Of a DNA stretch of 64,000 bases, positions 17,771 to 25,621 are shown one piece after another. The DNA lies in contig NZ_PENI01000016.1 of assembly GCF_003688995.1 (NCBI RefSeq), positions 1-64,000 of the forward strand, in the 5' to 3' direction. Numbering within the stretch: the first letter of the stretch is position 1; the number at the start of each line of letters is the position of its first letter. The DNA is from Streptomyces shenzhenensis (GTDB taxonomy: Bacteria; Actinomycetota; Actinomycetes; Streptomycetales; Streptomycetaceae). The notes under the pieces were generated by a model. The model worked only from the letters and a program-made list of their open reading frames with translations. It did not search any database and was not told the origin of the DNA. The translations under genes were made by a program, and so were the position numbers.

Positions 17771-18738
17771 CAGCTGTCCTCTCCGTAGTGCACGAAGCGT
17801 CGCTGCAGGCGGAAGAGAACAAGTGACACCGCGAGGATGATCACGAACAGCAGGATGGACACCGCGGACGCGTAACCACGCTGTCCGACGCCGTAGAAGG
17901 CGAGTTGGTAGTAGTAGTACACGGCGGTGATTCCGTACTTCGCCGCGGCGGGCTGATCCGGTGGCAGCAGGAGGTAGACGACGTCGAAAAGCTTGAGAGT
18001 GCTGATGATGGTGGTGAGGACGACGAAGAACAGCGACGGGCTCAACAGCGGCAGCGTGATCGAGAAGAATCGGCGGACCGGGCCCGCGCCGTCGAGGGAG
18101 GCGGCCTCGTAGACATCCTGGGGGATGTCCTGCATGCCGGCGTAGAGAACGATCGTCGGGACGCTGAAGGACAGGAAGACGACGACCACCGTCACGACGA
18201 CCGTGACGCCGGTCGCGCTCCCGAACCAGCTGACCGGGGACCCCCCGGCCGCCTTGATGGCGGCGTTGGCGATTCCGTACTGGGTCTGGAAGATCCAGCC
18301 GAAGAGGAACACCATGGCCGTCGGAAGTGCGACAGCGGGCAGGAAGATCACGGCACGGAACACGGACTGCCCGGGGAACCGGTAGGTCATGAGCGTCGCG
18401 CACAGCAGCGACACCACCACCACACCGGGCACGATGAAGGCGCAGTACTTGAACGTGTTGACCAGAGCGACACCGAGCAGTTCGTCGGTGAACATCTCCC
18501 TGAAGTTGTCCAGCCCGATCCACCGCGGCGGACCGAACGCACCGGCCTTGGTGAACGACAGCCAGACGTTGTAGCCGAACGCGTAGAACCGGAAGACGAG
18601 GAGACCGGCGAACAGCGGCAGCAGGAACAGCAGCCCGAGGCCGGTGTCCCGCCGACCGAGCCGGCGCCGCCGCACAGAGCGGCTGCGCGGGCTCGGCTCG
18701 GCGGCCACGGGAGACCGCGAGAGTATGGCGCGGTTCAC
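17770..18738 (-). CDS. carbohydrate ABC transporter permease (MalF/UgpA type)
   Basis: A 322-aa permease with an Arg-rich cytoplasmic N-terminus, six helices and the EAA loop DVYEAASLDGAGPVRRFFSI. The GTG start overlaps the stop of the binding-protein gene (GTGA), and its own stop overlaps the next start (ATGA). Such tight coupling indicates one polycistronic unit with the binding protein and MalG-type permease. Confidence 0.93.
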   Translation of the reverse strand: MNRAILSRSPVAAEPSPRSRSVRRRRLGRRDTGLGLLFLLPLFAGLLVFRFYAFGYNVWLSFTKAGAFGPPRWIGLDNFREMFTDELLGVALVNTFKYCAFIVPGVVVVSLLCATLMTYRFPGQSVFRAVIFLPAVALPTAMVFLFGWIFQTQYGIANAAIKAAGGSPVSWFGSATGVTVVVTVVVVFLSFSVPTIVLYAGMQDIPQDVYEAASLDGAGPVRRFFSITLPLLSPSLFFVVLTTIISTLKLFDVVYLLLPPDQPAAAKYGITAVYYYYQLAFYGVGQRGYASAVSILLFVIILAVSLVLFRLQRRFVHYGEDS

Positions 18739-20021
18739 TTGAGCGCGTCCGTGAGGATCGAGTCGATCTTCTTCTCGACGGCGGACGCGGAGATCCTGCC
18801 GGCGTAGTAGTCACCCACGGCGCTCTCGATCCGGGGGAAGTTCGGGCGCGTCGCCGGGTACTGCGTCGTGGTGCGCAGGTAGTTGTCCTTGAGCATCGGC
18901 TGGTACGCCTCCTTCAGGCCGGCGATCGTGTCGTTCGCCTTGTAGTAGGCGTCCTTCACCTCGCTGGAGGTGTTGGCGGCAAAGCCCGACCCGCCCTCGA
19001 CATGGGCCTTGGCGCCCTCGGTCGAGGTGAGGTACTGGATGAGCTCGAAGGCGGCGTCCTTGTGCGAGGAGTTCGCGTTCATGGTGTACGAGAGCCCGTT
19101 GGTGTCCTTGGCGTGCGAGCCGTTGATCGAGGGCACCGGGACCGCGTGCAGCGTGCCGTTGGGCACGTCGGCCTTTGTCAGGTCCGACAGGAAGTACGAG
19201 GGGAACTCCGTCATGGCGATGGTGCCGGAGATCAGCGCCGAGGAAGTCTGGAAGTCGGTGGAGTCCGCGACCGGCGGGATCAACTTGTCGTCCTGGAGCT
19301 CCTTGATCCGCTCCAGCGCCTCGGTGACCTCGGACGACGACGCCGTTCCCTTGCCGTCCTTGACGACGGTGCCGCCGAGTTGGTGCGCGATGCCCGCCAC
19401 GCCGCCGTTGAACGTGGTCATCTTGAACATCGGGTAGTCGGAGCCGGAGGTCTGCTTCGCCCGGAGCTCCTTGGCGATCCGGACCATGTCGTCCCAGGTC
19501 CAGTCGGCCGTCGGAACGTCCGTCACGCCCAGCTTCTTGAACACCTCGGTGTTGTAGACGAAGCTCCAGACGTCTTCGTCCTTCGGGATGCCGTACTGCT
19601 TCCCGTCGAACTTGTACAGGTCGACAAGCTTGGACGGGTAGTCCGACAGGTTCAGCCCGGACTCCTTGATGTACTTGTCGAGCGGCTCCAGCGCACCGCC
19701 CTCGACGTACTGCGACGCGAGCGAGCTCTGCCACATCACGTCAGGGCCCTCACCGGCGCCGAGGGAGGCGTCGAGCTTCGTGTAGTACTGCGCCTCCGGA
19801 ACCTGCTCGACCTCAACGGTGATCCCCGGGTTGGCCTTCTCGAAGTCGTCGACAGCCTTCTGAACACCTGCCTGCTGCTCCGGGTCCCACATGGCGAGGG
19901 TGAGCTTGACGGAACCGTCGGACTGCGACGAAGAGGTGGAGCAGCCGGTGACCGCGACGGTCAAGGCGATCGCGGCGGCTGTCCCGCCGGCGACGCGCCT
20001 GAAGCGGAGAGGGGAACGCAT
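18735..20021 (-). CDS. extracellular solute-binding lipoprotein (CUT1 type)
   Basis: A 428-aa binding protein of family 1. The N-terminus has basic residues, a hydrophobic helix and the lipobox VTGC, so the mature protein is a membrane-anchored lipoprotein. The body carries typical features (LTLAMWDPEQQAGVQKAVDD, EGPDVMWQSS). It is the first gene of the importer operon. The ATG at 20021 has AAAGG upstream, and a GGGACCGGTCCC palindrome is centred about 35 bp before it. The ligand is not readable; UgpB-like glycerophosphodiester binding fits the neighbours (inference). Confidence 0.92.
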   Translation of the reverse strand: MRSPLRFRRVAGGTAAAIALTVAVTGCSTSSSQSDGSVKLTLAMWDPEQQAGVQKAVDDFEKANPGITVEVEQVPEAQYYTKLDASLGAGEGPDVMWQSSLASQYVEGGALEPLDKYIKESGLNLSDYPSKLVDLYKFDGKQYGIPKDEDVWSFVYNTEVFKKLGVTDVPTADWTWDDMVRIAKELRAKQTSGSDYPMFKMTTFNGGVAGIAHQLGGTVVKDGKGTASSSEVTEALERIKELQDDKLIPPVADSTDFQTSSALISGTIAMTEFPSYFLSDLTKADVPNGTLHAVPVPSINGSHAKDTNGLSYTMNANSSHKDAAFELIQYLTSTEGAKAHVEGGSGFAANTSSEVKDAYYKANDTIAGLKEAYQPMLKDNYLRTTTQYPATRPNFPRIESAVGDYYAGRISASAVEKKIDSILTDALK

Positions 20022-20049
20022 GGTGCGACCTTTCGGATGAACCAAGGAA

Positions 20050-20185
20050 GGGACCGGTCCCGTCATGTGGCGACTCACATGGGACTACCGTCCTTGGGAC
20101 CGGTCCCACTGTACGAATCGTCACGGCAATTGTTGGGGTCAGAAGGTGAAATCCATCTGTCGCTTCGAGTAACGGGACCGGTCCC
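20050..20185. promoter_or_regulatory. three GGGACCGGTCCC palindromes, LacI-type operators
   Basis: The perfect 12-bp palindrome GGGACCGGTCCC occurs at 20050-20061, 20096-20107 and 20174-20185, upstream of the binding-protein gene. Centre spacings are 46 and 78 bp. Palindromes with a central CG are usual for LacI-family repressors, and the LacI gene ends the same cluster. Looping between sites is possible. Confidence 0.75.
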
Positions 20186-20215
20186 AGTCGGTGTTGCGAT
20201 GCGCGACGCCGCCGC

Positions 20216-20426
20216 GCCGAGCCGGGGGAGTGGACGCTGGTCGCGGCCGAGGTGGTGGGACAGGGCGTCGCCGTCCCCGTCCCGGGCCAGTCATTCGAGC
20301 CTGCCGGGAACCTTCCTACGCGTCCGTGGTGGCGGGACGTGTCCCTGTCGCTGAACCGCAAGTGGCCCGTTCCGGAGATCACCCCGGAGACGTCTCGCGA
20401 CGGCCTCGACCTTGTGGGCGAGAGCA
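20216..20426 (+). pseudogene. duplicated 3' end of the MBL-fold gene
   Basis: 211 bp that align without gaps to the MBL-fold gene (11317-11527), with about 21 mismatches by eye. The shared frame includes LNRKWPVPEITPETSRDGLD. The native stop is changed and the frame runs on to 20518. A further 29-30 bp match to sequence just after the MBL gene occurs at 20513-20541. There is no start and no metal-site part. The two copies bracket the 8.7-kb block. The remaining sequence to 20646 shows no gene. Confidence 0.85.
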
Positions 20427-20646
20427 GATGCTGCGGCTTATCGATGGGCCGGCGTGAACAGGCGTTGGAGTTCCCGGTGTTGCCTCCGCCTGTCGTAGGG
20501 GCGCGAGGGTGCGCGTGACCGCGGATGGCGCGTAGCGCCGGGACATGCCCGGGTCTTGTCCTCGGCGAGACGGGCCCGGTTATGTGCCGACGCCGCACCC
20601 CTCACCTCACGGACACCTCCGGGCGGATGTGTCGGCCCGCCCAGTG

Positions 20647-21867
20647 CTACGGCGAGGTGGGCAGGTGCGGGCTGCGGAGCACCAGCAGGGTGATCTCGCT
20701 GGGGGCGAAGACGCGGAACGGCGGGCCCCAGAAGCCGGTGCCGCGGCTGGTGTAGAGGAGGGTGCGGGGGCCGTGACGGCTGAGGCCGGCGAGGGCGGGC
20801 TGGTCGATGCGGACGAGGTGGTGGAAGGGCCAGATCTGGCCGCCGTGGGTGTGGCCGGAGAGCTGGAGGTCGATGCCGTCGGCTGCCGCCCGGTCGATGA
20901 ACTTGGGCTGGTGTGCCAGGAGCAGGACGGGTAGGTCGGGGTCGGCGCCGTTCAGGGCTCCGGCGAGGTTGGCGCGGTGGCCTGCCAGGCCGGAGGACTC
21001 GGCGGTGACGTCATCCACGCCGGCGACCACGAGGGTGTCGCCTCCGCGTTCGAGCAGCACATGGCGGTTGCGCAGCGGCTCCCAGCCCAGCTCGTCCATC
21101 AGGTCGACCCAGCCCTGGGCCTCGCTGTAGTACTCGTGGTTGCCGGTGACGTACACACGGGCCCGGGTGGCCCGCACGGTACCGAGTGGGGCGGCCTGGG
21201 CGCGACGGCGTTCGGCCGTGCCGTCCGCGATGTCGCCGGTGTGGCAGACCACGTCGGCTTCCAGAGCGTTCACGCTCTCGCACACCCGTGCCGACCAGCG
21301 CGCGCGATCGAGTGGGCCGTAGTGGGTGTCGGTGATGAGGACGACACGGAGGCCGTCCAACCCGGCACCCAGCCGCGGGAGTTGCACGTCGAGTCGGCGC
21401 ACGCGTGGCACGCGGCGGGCCTCGGCGTACCCCCAGGCGAGCAGTACGGCGGATACGCCGAGGACGGCCCACGTGACGATTCGGGCGCGGTCCTGACTCT
21501 CGCTGACGCCGGCCACGGTCAGGGCGAGCCGCAAGAGGACGCCCAGCAGAACGGACCAGGTGAACAGGACCCAGCTGGTGCCCAGCAGGGTGTCACCGAC
21601 GATCGCCGCCCGGTCCTGCTGGCGCCGGCCGTGGCCGCGTGCCATCGCGAGCGGCATACATATGAGGCCGAGGGCGAACAGGGCGGTGCCGACCAGCGTG
21701 ACGGGCAGCGGCCAGTGCTGGCCGGCGTACAGGAGCACCCAGCAGGGCACGGCCCACAGCAGGAAGGGGGCGATCAGCGGGATGTAGCGCACCAGGCGGT
21801 GCAGTCGGCTCCGCCGCGGCGCTTGCGCTTCACCCTCGGCGGGCCGGGTGTTGCTGGTGTCGGTCAC
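20647..21867 (-). CDS. membrane metallophosphoesterase
   Basis: A 406-aa protein with about four N-terminal transmembrane helices and a C-terminal calcineurin-like phosphoesterase domain. Metal-site motifs are ITDTHYG (DxH), HTGDIADG (GD), GNHEYY (GNHE) and SGHTHGGQ (GHxH). The architecture matches YkuE/YaeI-type membrane phosphoesterases, some of which act on UDP-diacylglucosamine or phospholipids; the substrate here is unknown. The GTG start at 21867 follows GAGAGGGGAAGC. It is transcribed in the same direction as EndoH, but a hairpin separates them. Confidence 0.9.
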   Translation of the reverse strand: MTDTSNTRPAEGEAQAPRRSRLHRLVRYIPLIAPFLLWAVPCWVLLYAGQHWPLPVTLVGTALFALGLICMPLAMARGHGRRQQDRAAIVGDTLLGTSWVLFTWSVLLGVLLRLALTVAGVSESQDRARIVTWAVLGVSAVLLAWGYAEARRVPRVRRLDVQLPRLGAGLDGLRVVLITDTHYGPLDRARWSARVCESVNALEADVVCHTGDIADGTAERRRAQAAPLGTVRATRARVYVTGNHEYYSEAQGWVDLMDELGWEPLRNRHVLLERGGDTLVVAGVDDVTAESSGLAGHRANLAGALNGADPDLPVLLLAHQPKFIDRAAADGIDLQLSGHTHGGQIWPFHHLVRIDQPALAGLSRHGPRTLLYTSRGTGFWGPPFRVFAPSEITLLVLRSPHLPTSP

Positions 21868-21958
21868 GCTTCCCCTCTCCGGCCAGGCTGTCGTCTCGCG
21901 CACTGTATCCGGTCGTCCTCGGGCCGGTATTCAAGTGCCGGCGGACCGCCCGAGGGTG

Positions 21959-21992
21959 ACCGCGCCGCTGACATCGTTGTCGACGGCGCGGT
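21959..21992 (-). terminator. hairpin downstream of endoglycosidase H
   Basis: ACCGCGCCG (21959-21967) and CGGCGCGGT (21984-21992) pair over 9 bp with a 16-base loop. It lies 14 bp beyond the EndoH stop and before the metallophosphoesterase start, so it probably ends the EndoH transcript. Confidence 0.5.
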
Positions 21993-22005
21993 CCGTGCGG
22001 GGGCC

Positions 22006-22923
22006 TTACGGGGTGCGGACGGCGGCACTGCCGTACAGCTCCCTGGTGAACGCGGAGATGTCGGCGCTGCGATCGGCGCCGTCGAGGTTGTACGTCAGAT
22101 AGACGCCGTATCCCTCGCTGACGGTGCGACGGGCGAGACTGGCGGCCGTGCTCTGTGAGGTCCGGCCGATCTCGACGGCCGCCGGTGACAGCTTCGACTT
22201 GGGCAGTGCGATGCCGGGGACCTGCCAGGTGCCGTAGTACGGGTTCCAGGCGTAGTCGAACTTGGTGGAGACGTCGACGCCGCCGTAGGACAGGCGGGAG
22301 GCGGCCGGGCCGATGTTGTAGAGGCTGATGATCTTGTCCGGCATGTTCGCGCGCAGTGCCGTCACCAGGTGCACGAACGAGCTGTCGTTGGGCTGGGTGG
22401 TGCCGTTGTTGCCGTACTCGGCGTATTCGTCGTCGAAGTCGATGCCGTCGAGACCGTACTTGTCCACGGCGTCCGACATCTGCTTCGCGAATGCCGAAGC
22501 CGCCTGCTGAGACGTGAAGTTGGCGAATCCCGCGCCCTGGTGGTTGCCGAGGACCGAGAGCACGACCTTGATGCCCTGCTGCTGCAACGGCCGTATCTGT
22601 GTGGCGGCGTTGTCGAGGACGCGCTGCACGTTCTCGTTGAAGTACAGATACGCCGCCTTCGTGCTCGTGTCGTAGTTGATGTTCGCCGCGAAGATCACGG
22701 CGACGTCGAAGACGTTGCCGCCACCGTCCGCAAGGGTGTACTGGCCGGCGTTGAGCATGCTGTTGCTGTTCACCTCGATGTAGACCACCGAGGTCGGCCC
22801 CTGCTTGGCGAGAGCGGGGGCCGCCACCGCGCCGGTCGTGGCAGTCGTGCCGAGGGCGAGGGCCGCGACGGCCGAGAGCGCGAGCGCGGCGGTCCGCACT
22901 CTGCTCCGTACCAGAGTGAACAT
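22006..22923 (-). CDS. endo-beta-N-acetylglucosaminidase H (GH18), secreted
   Basis: A 305-aa secreted GH18 enzyme that cuts the chitobiose core of high-mannose N-glycans. A signal peptide of about 40 residues precedes a mature domain I recognise as very close to Streptomyces plicatus EndoH (AKQGPTSVVYIEVNSNSML, VLSVLGNHQGAGF, SLYNIGPAASRLS). The catalytic motif DGIDFDDEYAEYG holds the DxxDxDxE pattern with the catalytic Glu. The ATG at 22923 has GGGAGA upstream. The 269 bp before it (22924-23192) contain no recognisable gene. Confidence 0.96.
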   Translation of the reverse strand: MFTLVRSRVRTAALALSAVAALALGTTATTGAVAAPALAKQGPTSVVYIEVNSNSMLNAGQYTLADGGGNVFDVAVIFAANINYDTSTKAAYLYFNENVQRVLDNAATQIRPLQQQGIKVVLSVLGNHQGAGFANFTSQQAASAFAKQMSDAVDKYGLDGIDFDDEYAEYGNNGTTQPNDSSFVHLVTALRANMPDKIISLYNIGPAASRLSYGGVDVSTKFDYAWNPYYGTWQVPGIALPKSKLSPAAVEIGRTSQSTAASLARRTVSEGYGVYLTYNLDGADRSADISAFTRELYGSAAVRTP

Positions 22924-23192
22924 CGTTGGTCGTCTCCCATCGTATGGCTGGCGCCCGACTTGTTCGGAAGCGCCGAGTGAGCTCTCCGAGTTTTCCGCCG
23001 CCGCGACCGAATACCGAGAAGCGTGGGCGAACTCTTCACGACTTCCCCACGCGGCTCATCGCCACTCCGGGTCGTCGCAACTCCGTGTCATTGCATACGA
23101 GTTGAGGCATGTGGATCGACGGTCGGTGGCCCCTTTGCCGAGGACGTCGCGCAGGACACCGTGGACACACGTCCGACGGCGCGTCGAGCGGT

Positions 23193-23708
23193 TCATTGCT
23201 CGTCGTCGAGGCCCTCGACGTCGACAGGCCGCGTTCCGTCGAACGTCACGAGGATTCCGTAAGGGTCCGCCAGTCGGAGCCTGCTCTCCGCGAAGCGGAT
23301 GGCCCAGGTTCGGTCGGCCCATACGGTTGCGTCGGGAACGGCCAGCGGTAGCTCCGGAAGGTCCAGCCAGCTCAGTTCCTCGGGTGTGAGTCCGAAGTGC
23401 GATTCCCGGAGCCGGGTGCGGCAGTACTCCAGAGCTTGGTCGACGAGGACATCGAAACGGCTCACGACCTCGTGGGCGAAATGGAGGGTGGCCTCTTCCG
23501 GCGGGGCGGCCGGCTCGGTCACCAGACTCATCCCGGTCTCGACCGCGCCTGCCGGCTCCGGGAAGCAGCCGGTCCAACAGGCCAGCGAGGGAGGACTCTC
23601 CACCCTTCTCAACACAACCTTGCCGATACTCACGGTCGCGGGCAGTTCCGCGTCAACGTCAGGCTCTTCAGCGTCCGAGCCGTTCGGTGGTGCGCCGTTG
23701 TCGGACAT
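23193..23708 (-). CDS. hypothetical protein, 171 aa
   Basis: I do not recognise this protein. The acidic N-terminus (MSDNGAPPNGSDAEEPDVDA) is followed by a soluble alpha/beta-like domain with VSRFDVLVDQALEYCRTRL, and TWAIRFAESRLRLADPYGIL near the end. No signal peptide or transmembrane segment is seen. I chose the ATG at 23708; an upstream in-frame ATG adds 17 residues. It stands alone between EndoH and a MITE-interrupted acyltransferase gene. Confidence 0.6.
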   Translation of the reverse strand: MSDNGAPPNGSDAEEPDVDAELPATVSIGKVVLRRVESPPSLACWTGCFPEPAGAVETGMSLVTEPAAPPEEATLHFAHEVVSRFDVLVDQALEYCRTRLRESHFGLTPEELSWLDLPELPLAVPDATVWADRTWAIRFAESRLRLADPYGILVTFDGTRPVDVEGLDDEQ

Positions 23709-23841
23709 CGGCTCAGCGTAGGGCAAGCCTGGCGCGATGCTGACCGACAGCCGAGGCACATGGCCATCAGCGTGGCCACTTGTGCTTGTCGCCGTTCAGG
23801 ACGTCAGCAGGTCGACCGGTGTTCGTCGCGGCCGGACTCTG

Positions 23842-25380
23842 TCACTCGTGGCGCCTAGGGCCTCTCGTTTGGATCATGCCGGGCTCGCGGGCCCTGGCAC
23901 CGCGCCTCGCGGCGTTGTCGTCGGTTGTCAGGGCTCCGCCCTGCCGCCCTCCTCCGCCTTGCGATCCACGGCACCAGACCCCGCTCCCTGATCCGGCCTG
24001 ATCCAAACAAAAGACCCTAGCGGCGTCGGGCGCAGGGAGCGATGTCCGTACGCGGCGCGCCGCCCAGAATGCGACCAGCCCCGTCAGGTAGATCATCAGG
24101 GCCGTCAGGGGGACACCCGCGGGCCCCGCGTCCTGGAAGCCGCCGACGGTGAGCCGGATGATGCCGGCGCTGGTCGCGGCCGTGCCGACCAGCACCAGGA
24201 CGACGGCGAGCCGCCTCGCAGCTCTGCCGGCGCCGAGGACCGCCCGGGCGGCGGAACGGGTGGCCGGCGACTCCCTGCGACGCGGACGTTCGAAACGTGC
24301 GAACACCGCTACGAGGACCCCGAGCACCAGTGCGCAGATCGCCACCCACACCGGCCGCCAGGCGAACCAGCTCGCCGATCCGATCTCCGGTCGGGGCATG
24401 ATGCCGGTCGGGTAGAGCGCCAGCGCGGCCACGAGCACAGGGACCATGTGCCACAGGAACAGCGTCATGATCCCCCCGTTGACGGCGATCACCGCCATCC
24501 AGACCCGCTGTCGACGCAGCCAGGCGCGCAATGGCCCGGCGAGCAGCAGGGCCAGACCGGTCTGGGCCACGGACAGGGAGAGCAGCGCGACCGTCGGCGG
24601 CGAGGTGTTCTGCACCTCGGCCCCGGGCACGCCGACCATACTGACCGGATACGGCCCGATCGTCGTCAGCGCGACCAGCGCGGCCGACCCGCCGAGGAAC
24701 AGCAGCCAGGGGCGGGCCGGAGGACGGGTCAGGGTGCCGTCGCGCCAGGCGAAGCCGAGTTGGGGAAGGATCAGCCAGACGACCAGGAAGTTGGCGGCAC
24801 CGAGGTAGTCGATGCCCGTACTCAGCCGTAGGGCATCGAAGCCGGCCGCGGCCACCGTGAGGGCCGCCGGGACGGCCAGGCCCCAGCGTCGGTGGGCGTC
24901 CAGCATCGCGGGGGTCAGGGCGACGACCACCGGATAGACGGCGAGGAACCACAGCGAGATGGCCACCACCCAGGCGGCCAGCCGCACCAATCCCGGATCA
25001 ACGCCTGCCAGCCGGGCAGTCGCGGCGACCGCAACCCCGACCACGATGAATACCGTCGTCGGCCGCAGCAGCCGGTCCGCACGCGACCCCAGCCAGTCGG
25101 CGTAACTGTCCCCGCGGCCACGGGCCGAGGTCCAGGATGCGGAGTTGGCGTAGCCGCCGACCAGGAAGAAGATCCCCATCACCTGGAACAGCCAGGTGAG
25201 CCAGTGCGTCCACGGCAGAACAGCGAGCACGTGCTCCCCGCCCAGCCGACCGTCCCGAAATGTGATCATCACGGCCAGCCAGTGACCGAGCACCACCATG
25301 ACGATGGCGAACGCCCGCAGGAAGTCGACATAGCGGTCACGGCGCGCGGGGGTGGCGTCGGCGAGGTCCCGAACCCGCAC
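23842..25380 (-). CDS. membrane acyltransferase (acyltransferase-3 family) with MITE-extended C-terminus
   Basis: A 512-aa integral membrane protein of the acyltransferase-3 family, with about ten helices and the N-terminal block YVDFLRAFAIVMVVLGHW bearing the conserved His. Further marks are FFLVGGYANSASW and LFLWHMVPV. These enzymes move acyl groups onto extracellular sugars or lipids. The GTG at 25380 follows AAGGAG by 6 bases. The last 55 or so codons lie inside a 158-bp transposable element. Removing it with one CTAG copy gives an in-frame end APDAARRHE at the same stop, for 458 aa. It is divergent from a gene encoding a homologous domain. Confidence 0.85.
   Translation of the reverse strand: MRVRDLADATPARRDRYVDFLRAFAIVMVVLGHWLAVMITFRDGRLGGEHVLAVLPWTHWLTWLFQVMGIFFLVGGYANSASWTSARGRGDSYADWLGSRADRLLRPTTVFIVVGVAVAATARLAGVDPGLVRLAAWVVAISLWFLAVYPVVVALTPAMLDAHRRWGLAVPAALTVAAAGFDALRLSTGIDYLGAANFLVVWLILPQLGFAWRDGTLTRPPARPWLLFLGGSAALVALTTIGPYPVSMVGVPGAEVQNTSPPTVALLSLSVAQTGLALLLAGPLRAWLRRQRVWMAVIAVNGGIMTLFLWHMVPVLVAALALYPTGIMPRPEIGSASWFAWRPVWVAICALVLGVLVAVFARFERPRRRESPATRSAARAVLGAGRAARRLAVVLVLVGTAATSAGIIRLTVGGFQDAGPAGVPLTALMIYLTGLVAFWAARRVRTSLPAPDAARVFCLDQAGSGSGVWCRGSQGGGGRQGGALTTDDNAARRGARAREPGMIQTRGPRRHE
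23859..24016. mobile_element. 158-bp MITE flanked by CTAG duplications
   Basis: The terminal inverted repeats are GGCCTCTCGTTTGGATCA (23859-23876) and the complement of GGTCTTTTGTTTGGATCA (right end at 24016), 15 of 18 matching. Both sides carry CTAG (23855-23858 and 24017-24020), a YTAR-type target duplication as used by some IS5-family elements. There is no internal transposase. It sits inside the 3' end of the acyltransferase gene. Confidence 0.8.
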
Positions 25381-25621
25381 CCGGTGCTCCTTCCTCGCGC
25401 GTCCTGTGAGCCCGCCCCCTCGGGCCTCTGCGCCGAACCTGAAGGACAGGTCGGACTGACTGTCCTCGAAAAGCGAATGTATCGTGATGTCTCGTCGCAA
25501 TCCGGAAATGCGTCCTGGCGCACACCGTGAACGCGTGTCGGCGTTCTCAAGGGGCGAGAAGGCCGTGCGTATTCGGCTGTACCGAATGGTGCACGTTCCG
25601 ATATGCGCAGAAACTGGGGCT

